64,000 nt of DNA from contig ML769393.1 in the NCBI GenBank assembly GCA_009733575.1, positions 1-64,000 of the forward strand, written 5' to 3'. Under the pieces are notes generated by a model that did not search any database, was not told the origin of the DNA, and saw nothing but the letters and a program-made list of their open reading frames with translations. The translations under genes were made by a program, and so were the position numbers. Origin of the DNA: Gymnopus androsaceus JB14 (lineage: Eukaryota; Basidiomycota; Agaricomycetes; Agaricales; Omphalotaceae). Positions within the stretch are counted from its first letter, which is position 1. The number at the start of each line of letters is the position of its first letter. This document shows, piece by piece, positions 10,931-23,921 of the stretch.

Positions 10931-13900
10931 ATGAATCGGCAGTCAACCATCCACCAACGCCTTGAGGCGGTTACTGACCTCTCAAAGTTATCTGGAGTTT
11001 CCGACGATGTTATTGTAGCATGCATTCGAGAACGGTTTATGGCTGATAACATCTACACAGGCATTGGAACTTCAGCCTTGGTCGCCTTGAACCCTCACAA
11101 ATACGTCACTTCCAACGCAGACAATATCCTTCAGAAATATGCTGCAGAATATCGCAATACCACCTCAGCCGAAGAGCCTCTACCGCCTCATATCTTCCAG
11201 CTGGCGAATAATGTCTATTACCACATGAAAAGGACGACCCAGGATCAGAGCTATACTTTTCAGGTGAGTCGTCCTCACACTTTCTCACTCTAAACTATTC
11301 ATCTGACAACCCTTCAGTGGTGAAACAGCCTCTGGCAAGTCAGAATCTAGAAGATTGGCCATTAAATCCATTCTCGAGCTCTCTGTATCGAGTCCTGGCA
11401 AAAAGGGTGCCAAACTCATTAACCAGGTCCCCGCTGCCGAATTTGTTCTCGAATCATTTGGCAACGCTCGCACGTTGTTCAATCCGAATGCTTCTCGTTT
11501 CGGAAAGTACACCGAGCTACAGTTCAGCGAGCGCGGTCGGCTCACAGGTCTAAAAACTCTCGAGTACTATCTCGAACGAAACCGAGTCGCGGGCGCGCCA
11601 AGTGGCGAGAGGAATTTCCACATCTTCTATTACCTTGTCGCTGGTGCCACTCCCGAGGAAAGACAGCATCTTCACCTCGCTGACAAGACGGCATACCGCT
11701 ATCTCGGTCAGCGAAATACTGCTGTGAGACCCAATGCAGCCAAGGATGATGATGCTGTCAGGTTCGACCAGCTCAAGGTCGCTCTGAAGACTATTGGTCT
11801 TTCAAAGCGACACGTAGCGCAGACCTGCCAGCTTCTCGCTGCCATCCTTCACTTGGGTAACCTCGAGTTCGTTACTGATCGTGGCCGTAACGAAGATGCT
11901 GCCGTCGTGCGTAACACCGACGTATGTGCGATTGTAGCTGATTTCCTCGGTGTCGACCCCGGAGAACTGGAGCAGTCCTTGTCCTACCGTTCGAAAATGG
12001 TCAAGAAGGAAATGTGCACTATTTTCCTCGACCCAGACGGTGCTTCTGACAACCGAGATGACCTTGCGAAGGCTCTCTACTCTCTCCTATTCTCCTGGTT
12101 GAACGAGCATATCAACCAGCGGTTATGCAAAGACGACTTTTCCACCTTCATCGGTCTGTTCGACCTCCCTGGTCCCCAGAATATGACCTCTCGCCCCAAT
12201 TCTCTCGACCAGTTCTGCATCAACTTTGCCAATGAAAGGCTGCAGCACTGGACCCAGAAACGCCTTTTCGAGGCCCACGTAAATGAATACAATGCAGAAG
12301 GAATATCACGCTTCGTTCCTTCCACCGAATATTTTGACAACACCGAGTGTGTCCGGCTTCTCCAAAACAAGCCTGGAGGTCTTATCCACATTCATGGATG
12401 ACCAAGCTCGTCGTCAGCCGAAGAAGACAAACCACACTATGGTGGAAGCCTTCCAGAAACGTTGGGGTAACCACTCTTCGTTCAAAGCTGGCGCTATCGA
12501 CCGTTCCGGTTTCCCTACCTTCACCGTTAACCATTTCAACGGTCCAGTCACTTACTCGTCCGAAAACTTCATCGAGCGGAATCAGGACGAACTCAACTCG
12601 GATTTCGTTAACCTCCTCAGAGGCGTTGAGGGTATGGAGGGCACTGGATCTATTAATCCGTTTGTCAAGGGTCTTTTCAGCGGGAAACAGATTGCTACGA
12701 TGGTCCACCCACGGAATGAAGATACTATCGTTGCTGCTCAGCAGAACGTCAAACCTATGCGAGCACCCTCAACCCGGCGAAAGGGAACTATCAAGCGGAT
12801 GTCGACTGTTAAAGAGGGTGTTGACGCAGATGACGACGATGCTGCGAACACGTCTGTATTCGCTGGAGGATCTGCCAATCCCTCCTCTTGTGTCGCGGGT
12901 GAATTCCGTGCCGCCTTGGACACCCTCTTCGAAACACTCGATGATACTCAATCTTGGCACGTCTTTTGTATCAACCCCAATGACTCACAGCTGCCAAATC
13001 AGCTTGAGGGGAGGAGTGTCAAGGGTCAAGTGAGGAGTATGGGCTTGACGGAGATTGCGAAGAGATGTGCGAATGTGTTTGAAGTGAGCATGATGCCAGA
13101 GGAATTTTGTGATAGGTACAAGGAAGGTCTCCAGCAGGCTACTGTTGTCGGTGGCGATGAGAGAGATAAGGTCGAGCATGCAAAGTCAGCCTTGGGGTTG
13201 AATGAAAATGATATTGTTCTTGGTCAACATAAGGTCGGTTTTCTTTCCTCTTTTATTTCATTTGTTCATCGCTTCTCCTAGGTCTTCCTCTCTCAAGCTG
13301 CCTTCCACCTCCTTGAAGACCAGCTTCGCTCACAAGACGTCGAGGAACAAAAGCGCAACCGTCTCCGCGATGCCGAAGCCGCGGCCGGTCTTACTGGTGG
13401 TGATCCTTACGCACCCTACGCGTACCCGCTCGCTGAAGGTGAAGCTCCTTGGTCCCCCGGTCACAACGACAACTTCAGCTCCTCGAATCAACGACTACCT
13501 CTCGTTGCAAACGCTTCACCGTTCCAGCGTGCAGATCAATATGATGAGGAATTCGGCGACGATCACTCTTTCCGTAGCGAGGACTTTGATGCTCGGAGTA
13601 GGCTCACTAGTCAACGGGACGACTCCGTTTCACATTTAGGATCAGAGTCGTACGCGCCATCGAGGAACATGTTCCAGACCACGGATAAAGCTGCCTTGAT
13701 GAACAAGGAGCCTTTGGCTGGGGAAATTCAAGAAGGCGAGACCACCGAGGTCGTCAAGGAGAGTTCAGCACGTCGCAAATGGGTCCTTCTCTGTTGGGTT
13801 CTGACGTGGTGGGTCCCAAGTCCATGCTTGAAGTGGGTCGGTCGGATGAAGCGTCTGGATGTCCGGCAGGCGTGGAGGGAAAAGCTCGCTATCAACTTGA

Positions 13901-16900
13901 TCATTTGGTTTTGTTGTGGTGTTTCGATCTTCATCATCGCTATACTCGGCAGGGTTATCTGTCCTACGGAGCATGTATTCAGCCAGGGTGAGCTGTCGTC
14001 GCATGATAGTACGGCATCACAAGTGTATACTTCTATCCGTGGAGAAGTCTTTGACTTGGGAATAGTAGCAGCTAACCACCAGCGGATCGTTAGTGTTGTC
14101 CCAACCAAATCTATCCTCAAATATGGTGGGACATCGTCGGATAATATATTCCCTGTTCAGGTATGCTCTTCGCTGTCAGTTCTTTCACTGCTTTAATTTT
14201 TTTCAACAGATTAGTGCACTTTGTGATGGCATATCGGGAACTGTGAGCCCTTACGTGGCTTTGACAACGACGAACGTTTCCGACCCCAACGCCGCGTACC
14301 ATGATTTCCTTATCAACACCAATGACTCTCGACCGGATTGGTACTTTGAGAGTATGGTCACTATGCGATACACTGCTCGCGTTGGGTTCTTGGGCTACAC
14401 CAAAAGTGAAATCTCGGATATGGCCTCGTCCGGGAAATCGGTTGGAGTCTACGATGGCTTGATATACGATGTATCCCCCTACATTTCCACTCCCCCGTCA
14501 CTCATCGCTCCTCCCGGGTTTCAAGCTCCAGGAAACACAAATACGGAGTTTATGGACCCCTCGGTTATTGATGTATTCAAGTTCAACAACGGAGGTGACA
14601 TTACCAAAAGCTTGAATGCCCTCGTTCCGAACACGATTAGTGCCGATGTTCTGGATAGGCAGAAAGTGTGTTTAAGGAATCTGTTCGTTATAGGCAAGGT
14701 CGATAACAGGCGCTCTCCGCAATGTCTATTTGCCCAGTACATCCTGCTCGCCCTGTCTATTGTCATGATCGCCGTCATTGGTTTCAAATTCCTGGCGTCG
14801 ATAAACTTTGCCTCTACTCGTGCACCAGAAGACCATGACAAGTTTGTCATTTGCCAGGTTCCTTGCTATACCGAAGGCGACGCTTCTCTACGCCGAACCA
14901 TCGACTCCCTTGCACAGATGAAATATGATGATAAGCGCAAACTGCTCGTCGTTATCTGTGATGGTATGATCGTTGGTTCTGGTAATGATCGACCCACTCC
15001 ACGTATCGTCTTGGACATCCTTGGTGCCGATCCGAACCTTGATCCTGAACCATTGAGCTTCCTTTCTCTCGGTGAGGGGGCCAAGCAACACAATATGGGC
15101 AAGATTTACTCTGGATTGTATGAGCGCGCAGGTCACGTCGTCCCGTATCTCGTAATCGTGAAAGTCGGTAAACCCAATGAACGGTCTCGTCCTGGTAACC
15201 GTGGAAAGCGCGATTCGCAGCTGATCCTTATGCACTTCTTAAATAAGGTGAGAACTGGAGTTGCTATAATACGTGCCTTTTTACACATTTTGCTGTAGGT
15301 TCACTTCAACTCGCCCATGAACCCGATGGAATTGGAGATGTACCACCAGATTAAGAACGTTATTGGAGTCAACCCTACATTCTACGAATATCTTTTCACC
15401 TGTCGATGCTGATACTACGGTTGAGCAGTACTCGGTTAACCGCTTGATTTCTGCGTGAGTTTTCAACCTTTAGCATTTCCTTTACATTAATCTTTCTCGA
15501 TAGTATGATCCACGACAAAAAATTATTGGCATGCTGTGGCGAAACGGAATTGTCGAATGCTAAGCAATCTATCATCACGATGATGCAGGCGCGTTGAAAC
15601 CGTTTTTTACCATGTCTATTCTGACCCTTCTCTTGTAGGTCTACGAGTACTTCATCTCTCATCATCTTGCCAAATCGTTTGAAAGTCTTTTCGGCACCGT
15701 CACTTGTTTGCCCGGTTGTTTCTCTTTGTATCGTCTCCGCACCCCCGACACGCACAAGCCGCTGTTCATTGCGAACCAGATTGTACAAGAGTACTCGGAG
15801 AATCGCGTCGACACCTTGCACATGAAAAATCTACTACATCTTGGAGAGGATCGTTATCTCACGACACTCCTTCTGAGGCACTTCCCTATGTTCAAGACAC
15901 AGTTTGTTCGAGATGCTCATGCTTTCACTGTTGCTCCAGACGACTGGAAGATTCTACTCTCACAGCGTCGGCGTTGGACCAACTCCACGGTACACAATCT
16001 CGGTGAAGTGGTGTTCTTGGAAAACCTGTGTGGATTCTGCTGTTTCTCCATGCGATTTGTTGTCATGATCGACCTTATTTCCACTATTATTCAACCAGTC
16101 ACTGTGGGCTATGTGAGTTTTAGCAACCGTCCGTTGGTATGCATTCACTAATGCTTCTTTTTTCCTTAGATTGTCTATCTAGTTTACTCTGTTGCCACTG
16201 ATGGCGAACAGATTCCAACTGTGTCGCTCATTATGTTAGGCGCGATCTACGCTATGCAGGCTCTTGTTTTCATCCTGAGGCGCAAGTGGGATATGATTGG
16301 CTGGATGGTTTTCTATCTCTTGGCCATTCCTGTATTCTCTCTGATTTTGCCACTTTACTCCTTCTGGAAAATGGACGACTTCTCTTGGGGTGCTACACGT
16401 TTGGTGATGGGTGAATCTGGGAAGAAACTCATCGTTCATGTAAGTATCTCATATCCCTTGTTCACCATGAGAGGATCTAATGTTGATTGCTTAGGATGAG
16501 GGTAAATTTGATCCCAAGGCTATTCCGCTCAAATCGTGGACGGACTATGTGAGTTATATCCCGGTATTCAATGTTCATCTATTTATCGACCATATCCGCA
16601 GGAAAACGAGTTGTGGGACAAGGAATCTAACCACAGTATCGGTTCTTGGGTTCCGCCCAAGAAACTTCACAATGAGGGCTATGCCGAGTCGCAAACGGCT
16701 TCTTTGTACGGTCGCGAAACATACTATGACCCTCAGCGCGCCTATTCTCCTGCTCCTTCACAGCAGATGATGATGTATCCTCCGCCAGGCTACCAATCCG
16801 GCAGAAACACACCGCAATCTCACCTCATGCCCATGAACACGGGAATGATGTACCCGCAACCTACACCATCCATCTACCAGCCAACACCCTCACGGCCAAC

Positions 16901-17141
16901 AACGAACTATCTCGACATGCCGATATCTGGAAGCCCCGATAACGTATCTTCTTCTGGAACACCTTCGGATGCGGATATCAACCGAGCCGTCGAGAATATT
17001 ATTCGTGTGGCGGACTTGAACTCGGTCACGAAGAGAGAGATCAGGAGGCAGTTGGAAGAACACTTTGGGATGGATTTGGCTTCGAGGAAAGCTGTTATTA
17101 ACGCCGCGATTGATAGATGCCTTGCGGAACAGGCGTCGTAA
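10931..17141 (+). CDS. Chitin synthase with myosin-like head (class V/VII type)
   Basis: Membrane enzyme that polymerises UDP-GlcNAc into wall chitin at growing tips. Exons: 10931-11263, 11318-13233, 13282-14160, 14210-15247, 15299-15454, 15504-15588, 15639-16112, 16170-16439, 16495-16548, 16602-17141. Order of parts: myosin-like head ([14 protein letters not shown]-loop, then HFNGPVTYS), linker, membrane segments near 13780-13980, a cytochrome-b5-like extracellular part, then the glycosyltransferase core ([33 protein letters not shown]), membrane segments, and a C-terminal DEK_C domain. The frame shifts by one base at about 11250, 12393 and 15401. Omitting one base at each gives exactly 1,914 codons, the size expected for the family. 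Intron 6 starts with GC (15589). The three shifts look like assembly errors, but a pseudogene is not excluded. Confidence 0.93.
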
Positions 17142-17873
17142 CACGCTCGTTAGACTCTTGGATTTTCAGCGTTTTTCTTATAGCTCTTTTTTCTCTCTAT
17201 GATATGCCGGATGGACCTTACCCCATTTCTTATGATATTCTATATTGGACCAACATCCCTTTAGTAACTCATCGTCGCTCTCTAACACTGTACCTTGTTC
17301 TTGGCCGGCGCCATTCTTTTGGAACGCAACGCTAGTATGTTTTCGTTTATTTTTACATCATTATTTCCAGGACATTGCATGCTTCCGTCGTTCCATCCTA
17401 GTACGCCATACATAAAATAATAGATACGCATATTTGACGATAGATTCCCCCGTATTACGTTACGTTCAGTCGGGTCTGAGATCCTGTTTAACTGTGACGA
17501 TGTAGTCTGAGATGGACGACCCTATTTCTACTTGAGCTGAATTCAGGCTCAGAATCAGAGCTGACGGTGCGCTAATCTATTCAGTTCTATTAGTAGCTTG
17601 ATCTAATGTTCATGAACAAAATTAATAGTATTCTCGGAGACTCCAAGGAGGTCAACGTTCAACGTTCAAGGCAAAGGCGATCGATGCTCAACTGGCTCCA
17701 CACCTGTCGGACATCTCGGTCGGTCTCAGACAATGAGGACGTATAAAGGTAAGCTCCGCCTTCCCAAAAGGTACATCTCCTCTTCTTACCAAGTACCAAA
17801 TCCTTGACGGTAAGTATATCCACTTGTTCTCATTAGAACCAACGAAATTGATTTCTAGTCAGCTAGCCTAATC
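17142..17873. other. Intergenic region
   Basis: Holds the 3' end of the chitin synthase transcript and the probable promoter of the next gene. Possible intron-like sequence (GTAAGTATATCC...TTTCTAG) just before 17874 suggests a spliced 5' leader for the peroxiredoxin-like gene. Nothing else recognised. Confidence 0.4.
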
Positions 17874-19560
17874 ATGACCTCCAGAATCAAGCGTAAACCA
17901 GCTCCCACATACGATCCCACCAATGAATACTGCTCTCGACCATCCACTGCCTCTACAGATCTCACATCATCCTCGATAAAGAATTCTTCCGAGTTCCCAA
18001 GTCTCAAATACCACACTCTCATCCCGGATTCTGAGCCTGAGATGCAAAACTTTAAACTGTGGCAGGCAGCAGCATTGGACCTGCATACCGCTACTGATGT
18101 ACATGTTGTCGATCCGGATAGCGACTCGGAATCAGGCTTTTTCCCAATGGCAAGGGATGTGGCGTCCGAGATCGAGGCCTGGCGAGAGTCCTCCTTGCTC
18201 GAAATGGATGAAGACGAAGAAGAACTTGACTTAGACTATGGTATTCAGGTGAACGAAACGCCCAAGTCCTCAGGCGTCACACAGGCGAACCTCTTTCAAA
18301 CAAAAGGCCGTGCACGCTCGCAGACAGTTCCCCAGTCGTCACGACAACAGTATGGTGCGCCCCCTCCCCAAAAACCGAGAGTAGATTATCTGCATCTGGC
18401 GGAACCAACTTGGCCTTTTGTCAGCCCGCATTCCTCACCACGAAGAGAAGAAGATCCTTCCCAAGACAAGCACAAGCTCAGGCCATCTCTTAGTAGATGC
18501 TCTTCTGGCTCTTCGATATCGTTTGACGCCTTTTGGGAGCAGGGAGGAGCCAAGACCGAACCCAATAGCGACACTCCACACAAGTCCTCGCCCTCATCCT
18601 CATCTACTTCCCTTCCTCCCTCATTCTCGATCGACGCTTTACCCACTGTCGCAGAAACTGCTTATGCGTCAAAACTCTCAGTCTTGACTGACGACGGAAG
18701 CTCCGTCCCCTTCCGCACGGTCGTCGAGAGCAGCCAGAATATCAAGACTATCGTATGCTTCATCCGACACTTTCTCTGCCCTCTTTGTCAAGATTACGTG
18801 CGATCCATCGCCCGTAACGTGGACCCGAACGCGCTCAAGAAAGCAGGGCTTCGATTAGTGATTATCGGAAACGGAGGATGGCAGATGATCAAAAGTTATC
18901 GACGTAAGTCCCTTTCAATTGTGACTGTCTTCATAGCTGACGTCGTTTTTGTAGGCATATTCAAGCTCCCGTACCCTATTTACACCGATCCTACCGCAGC
19001 ATTGTACACAGCACTCGGTATGACCTTGCGTACGCTTGATCCTGGGCCAAAGCCTATATCACCTTTCGTCTCTGTTCCCTTCGGATTCTTCTGCTGGTTC
19101 ATCGGATCGTCATTCAGAAACCTACGTCCGCCACCGTTCCATCCTCTCCGGTGTCTCCTTCGTTCTACGCAACGCCGTAAAAGCACGGATGCCGGTATGG
19201 AGGTACATGGGCGATAAAGCACTCCTTGGAGGTGAATTCGTCTTTAAACCATCTGGTGGGCCTGGAAAAGACATTCAATGTATCTGGGCGCATCGTATGC
19301 GATATACCACTGCGCATGAGGAGATTGGAAATGTGATGGAGAAGGCGGAAAGAGTGCAAATGAAAATGGATGTGGATGTGGATATAGGTGTGTGTTTAGA
19401 GTCAGCATGCAGTCGTAGCTCTGTGGCGCCATCGTCAATGAGTCGTATTAGCTGTTTGCTCGCTAGCGCAGAGAATATCGAGCAATTGGAGAGTGACTCG
19501 GAGGAAGACATGAACTTTGAGGTGATGAGACGGTGGTATGCTTACGAGAGGTCCTGCTGA
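17874..19560 (+). CDS. Peroxiredoxin-like (AhpC/TSA-2, PRXL2-type) protein
   Basis: Probable thioredoxin-fold oxidoreductase. Exon 1 (17874-18903) encodes a long low-complexity acidic and Ser-rich N-terminal region of about 260 residues, then the fold with the redox-type motif FIRHFLCPLCQDY. An intron at 18904-18954 is followed by PYPIYTDPTAALYTALGM and TLDPGP, typical of this family. The family's last part (ETYVRH, NAVKARMPVW, LGGEFVF, WAHRMR) is present but in another frame, so one base is gained or lost between about 19050 and 19095. The C-terminus is Ser/Glu-rich. The CPxC pair suggests redox activity; substrate unknown. The long N-terminal extension is unusual for the family. Confidence 0.75.
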
Positions 19561-20118
19561 ACGCTTGAGATGTTTGTATTCTCTTCCTGTACATTGCTGT
19601 GTATCATACCCTCCTCAAATCTTGTTGTAAAATTTCATTGTGGAAAGTCATTTCATTATCATCATTTGGAATTTATTCCTTCAAGCTTGCCTGAAGTTCA
19701 GTACCGTATCTCAACGGCCTCAATGTACCACCAATTGGTACCAAGATACGAATTTGATACCTACCTAGTTTGAGATCCTTTTACATCATAGATAACCCTG
19801 TGGTACTACGTCTATCCATTGTTAAAAATGGACTGGGCCCGGGCGTATCTCGATATTTCATCCTTGCCAAGCAAAAGTCGATGCATCTTCAAGATGATCC
19901 AAAGAATCATATACCACAACTTGAACGATCCCCCGGTGATTCTGAAGCATAGCAGTGTTATGAAGGAAGAATGTAATGTTAAGTATCCAGTCATAAGTAT
20001 GTGTTTAGTCCAATCCGGAGCAGTTGGGTCAGATTACCATCATACTTATTATATGGAGAGCTTGAGGAGTAAACCCTTGTTGGAATAAATTGAATATATG
20101 CTACTAGCCAAACAGATA
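19561..20118. other. Intergenic region, nothing recognised
   Basis: Non-coding by inspection. Contains the 3' end of the peroxiredoxin-like gene's transcript and sequence up to element E3. Short frames have no features I can support. Confidence 0.45.
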
Positions 20119-20998
20119 CATCAGCAAAACCTGGGTGTTCGCCATAGCAAGGTCCCGGATAATTCTATTTCGCAACCCTGTTGGTGTGCGACAACCCTCA
20201 AAATGACATGGGATCTCCGGTCACTCCGAATATGCGCCGTCAGTGCTTGCTTGGCGCCTATCAACCATCGCCGTCTTCCTTCGCCATGCCATGCGTTTCA
20301 GCTTTCAGTACTCTTTGGCCTGTATATCCCTCACTCTGAGCAGGTTATTCTGGGCTACAGCTACCACAACAGACTCTCAAGTTCTCACATGAATACCATC
20401 ATCAACAGGACAAATATAATAAATCAAAGCGCTCATTGAAGGTTTATAGGCAAGCTGTGAAAGTGTAGGAAGAAGGGTTGGAGTGGTCACTGCGGTGTAT
20501 GAGGGCAAAGGTACGCTGCTGTGAACTCAGGATTGTGTCATCACTCATTGTGCGAGCCATTTTCGTAGATGCAGCCATACACGACTTGGTGCATTGCCAC
20601 TGCATGCTCGTGGTTTTTCGACACTCAACGCCATCTTGGGAAAAGAAGCCGATGGTGTTTCTTGGGATCGCTCTCAATATCAGTACTTCACTTTCACTTA
20701 GTCTACACACTTCTTTTTTCCTGTATAGTCACGATGTAATTGCAAGTGACTTTACTGTGACCCGCAGAGACTCCGGTGTGACGCCCGGAGCATTGAGGGT
20801 TGTTATTTGTGAACAACCCCTCCAACAGGGTTGTTCAGTAGAATTATCCCAAGGTCCCCCTCTGTGCAGCTCTGTACAGCTCTGTACAGCAATTGATCGG
20901 GAATTGATATAGATCAGTTGCTGTACAGCTCTGTACAGAACTGTGCAGAGCTGCACAGAAGGGGACCTTGCTATGGGATCACCCAGGTTTTGCTGATG
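20119..20998. mobile_element. CATCAGC-family TIR element E3
   Basis: An 880-bp element with left end CATCAGCAAAACCTGGGTG and matching right end; TA lies outside both ends. Homology between the two arms extends inward: CCATAGCAAGGTCCC, GGATAATTCTA, CAACCCTGTTGG and ACAACCCTCAA recur inverted, so the terminal repeats are long but imperfect. The right arm holds an extra palindromic module (20851-20969). The interior carries only short frames in both strands with no family features, so it appears non-autonomous. Confidence 0.75.
20851..20969. repeat. CTGTACAG-rich palindromic module inside E3
   Basis: A near-perfect palindrome bounded by AAGGTCCCC and GGGGACCTT, with several CTGTACAG and CTGTGCAG words, and an AT-rich centre near 20905. 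It interrupts the right arm of E3 relative to the left arm. The same CTGTACAG word fills the neighbouring element E4. It can form a long cruciform. Confidence 0.8.
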
Positions 20999-21004
20999 TA
21001 GGTG

Positions 21005-21159
21005 CATCACTGGGAAAACATGGGTGTTTGCACAGGAAGAGTACCCTTTGTACAGAACTGAACAGCTCTGCGGGCCAGTGACTGTGGCTGCTGTGTATTA
21101 TATTTGGCTTCTGTACAGCACTGTACAGCGACTCACAGTTCAACCGGGTTTTCCTGATG
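21005..21159. mobile_element. Divergent short CATCAGC-family element E4
   Basis: A 155-bp element six bases from E3. Ends are CATCACTGGGAAAACATGGG at the left and the complement of CATCAGGAAAACCCGG at the right: related to, but diverged from, the main family terminus. The body contains CTGTACAGCACTGTACAG words like E3. It is non-coding. Placement as a family member rests on the similar ends and body words. Confidence 0.55.
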
Positions 21160-21452
21160 TAAAATAAAATAGAAACTTTGAAAAGTGCGTGCATCAAGCG
21201 CATCAAGACTCGGAACAATATCATTAAAATAGTAATGGGACCAGACAGGGCATTGCCCGTTACGTCTCTATCTCCAACAATAATACCATCAAATCGTCTA
21301 GACTTGAGGAAATAATTGGTCTATACCTACATCATCATGCACATTCATGCACATGATGAGGCTCGGTTAGCTTTCGAATATCACGCACAAAATTGATCTA
21401 TTTATTCGAGCACTACAAGAGCTGTATTACATCTTCTTTCATCATAACCGTC

Positions 21453-22165
21453 ATGTCCACGAAGAACTATACTCCACTTCCCTCCTACGAAGAAGCTGCA
21501 ACTAACTCGGATATCGAGCAGCAGGCAGAAAGTAGCTTGAACCATCAAAATGAGTCGGATTCGAGCACCATCTCACTGTGTAATGTGAGTAATACAAAAC
21601 GTTACCTGATAGTAACCTGGTCCATTTCACTGAGCAAGTTTATTTCATTCGTTAATAGAAGGGGGGTGAACCCTTCAAGACCATCTTCTACATTGTCGTC
21701 GCAGCTGGGTGGCAAAGCCTCCTTCTCTTTGCCCTAGGTTCCACTCTTCCTTGGGAGGATGGTATCCCAATTCCCCCTGCCGAACTTGAAGGTCTCTCAC
21801 TGAGAGCGAGATTGGCTATCACAGGCGCAATCAGCGGGACGGTAATCCTATTGCTGCTGCGTATTGTCGGTCTAGCTCGACGACCTATGGTAAAATTCAA
21901 AGAAGAAAATGTCGTCATCTTCCAATACCTGTTGGGATGTATTCTTTTGAATCCAATTGTTGGCGCGGTGTTTCTTGGAGTTGGTTTTGGGACGGCTCTT
22001 GGGCTTTCTATTCTTGGTTGCATTTGCGGGAGCATTGTCGTGCTGATTGTTGGGGCCTTTTTGACTTGGGTCATTAATCCAGACGAGTTTAGTTCAAAGT
22101 TCGCTCCTACTGCTGCTGTCCCTTTTGTCATGAGGGCCATGTTTGCCAACTATAAACAAACATAA
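21453..22165 (+). CDS. Small multi-pass membrane protein, unknown function
   Basis: Two exons (21453-21584, 21659-22165) join in frame to 212 residues. The N-terminal about 45 residues are hydrophilic (starting STKNYTPLPSYEEA; PSYEEA resembles PY-type short motifs). Four hydrophobic segments follow (about residues 52-70, 90-110, 127-150, 155-180), with basic residues (RRPMVKFK) between segments two and three. It is likely an integral membrane protein. No family was recognised. The start is the first ATG after an AT-rich leader and gives a continuous spliced frame. Confidence 0.7.
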
Positions 22166-22229
22166 TGTAATAATTAAATGAAGTACAACCTTTGAATTTA
22201 TGATCAACTTGAAGCTTACTCGCCTACAA

Positions 22230-23100
22230 TCTTTGGCTTAGGGATAACCCAAAGTTGTGCTCGGTTCCGCTAATACATAAGAACATCCATCAGCTGCATA
22301 CTGAAATGAAATAAGACTTACAAAAAAAACTCGCCGGAAACTCAATATCAAACTTGACCACATTCTCCAGCCCCTTAATATGCAGGAGATGTTTTGCATC
22401 ACGTAGGCAACTGTCTTCATCCAATGCAGCGTCGATTCCATTAGTATGATTTCAAAGGAAGAAACATAGGAAACAATGCTCACCCGCAGAGATACAATAT
22501 GCCGTCTCCTTCGTCATTACTGGATGATGCCACCTGGCTGGCTTGAAGCAATGCACTCACTAGACCTGGCAAATGAAGATACACCTGCAGCGCAAGATGA
22601 GAAGCACTGCAGAGGGAAGCCTGAGGATAGATTTCGTAGTATGTTGAGGTTGGAATGCATTTATTGCAGAAGGAATTTACGGCCTAACTTGGGAGCCTTC
22701 GAAAAAGCATAAGATAGATAGCAACCCAAAGGATTTTCTTCTCAAGAACTTAAACACCGTAATTTGAACGCAGCACGATAGCTGACGAAACAGAGGCTAG
22801 AGCTTGGGTTAGAGCTTGAAATTCAGGAATCAGGACACATTTCTGCCGCCCAGCTGAGGTCAAAGAAAAGCAAAACATCATGAAGTTACCATCATCTAAG
22901 TATCTATGAACTCCGAAGTAGGGATGCCATGGACCAAGATAAACACCCACGATGAACGTGACAAATCTAAATACGAACCAAACGCTCGCACTTAACTGAG
23001 AGTCGAGACCAAGTGGAGACGTCACCCTCATTATTGAGGATACACCTTTAAATGACATTGCCTGTGCTTTCGTTTCGCTCAGGACATGATTCAATGAAGA
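22230..23100 (-). CDS. Possible unknown gene (minus strand), structure unresolved
   Basis: On the minus strand near 22450-22330 a frame reads like real protein (DAALDEDSCLRDAKHLL then GLENVVKFDIEFPASF), followed by a plausible donor at about 22318. Upstream pieces (about 23095-22755) include an ATG and hydrophobic stretches, but I could not connect them in frame. No family recognised. It may be a short gene with assembly indels or a pseudogene. Confidence 0.3.
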
Positions 23101-23604
23101 AAAGCAGCCTGCTGGACTCGGGCAATAAGTAGTAAGTATTCTTCGAACTTTGGAAAAAGATGAGTACTAGCGCGGTATTTAGACCGGTAACCGTCCCTCT
23201 ATGAGGACCGCGAGGTTTTGCCCTGCAAACTGATCTTTGATCTTTTGCATAGAGGGCTTGGTCACTAAGCTGTGCGGTATTGTGCAGTGCTCCGTGGAGC
23301 CTGAGGCTATTAATTTATTACAGAGAGAAAACCCGAAGAGCTCGAAGGATAAGAACAGGGCCTTAGTCAGTTATCAAAGCCAGGTGATGGTTCACTGGAA
23401 GCGCAGATCAAGACGTGTTTCTCGGGCACTTATTCTGCGACTGTGCGTCGAGAGACGAACCAAGCGCAATGCGGTCTGCGGTACAAGAGAAGGCATATTT
23501 GATTTATTTAGCATACAAGTCTTTCAAGGCAACACAATCGATCAATCGGGCCCGCTCATGGACATCATCGGGTACAACGGGTACAACGGTGCTAGGCAGG
23601 GCTT

Positions 23605-23835
23605 TCAGCACTTGCATTCGCCATCCTTGCAGGAGCAGCTGTGAAGAGAGAGCAGTGATAAGGAACCATATTGCTGTTCGATGTAGAGACGAATACTTAC
23701 GAAGCACCGCAGGTGCAAGAAGGCTTGCTACAGGTTTGAGAGACTGGGATTTGAGTAGTCTATAACAACGAGTTGAGATGAATAATCAGTGCATTGCACG
23801 ACGTTAAAGAGTAAGAAACGACGCACGGAGATCAT
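23605..23835 (-). CDS. Copper-type metallothionein, 33 residues
   Basis: A tiny cysteine-rich metal-binding protein. Three exons on the minus strand: 23835-23827 (ATG plus two codons), 23759-23701 and 23638-23605; they join in frame to 33 residues. Cysteines are at residues 13, 18, 20, 24, 26, 31 and 33, giving the spacing C-x4-C-x-C-x3-C-x-C-x4-C-x-C, with seven Cys as in the short fungal copper metallothioneins. No aromatic residue is present. The second intron splits the Cys cluster. The first exon is only 9 nt, so the start is the least certain part; other first exons are possible. A TATA-like TATAAAAGG lies about 90 nt upstream of the start. Expected role: cytosolic Cu(I) buffering and detoxification. 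Confidence 0.8.
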
Positions 23836-23921
23836 CGTGATAATACAAATGGTGGTTGCAAATAGCTTGTAAATGGGTTTCAAGTTGGTGGGTTGAGAAA
23901 GAAAGTCACCCTGGTTCATGT

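Noticed and set aside
20478..20912. Protein-coding gene inside element E3
   Set aside because: Open frames occur on both strands over a palindromic region and show no motif, splice logic or hydrophobic pattern of a real protein.
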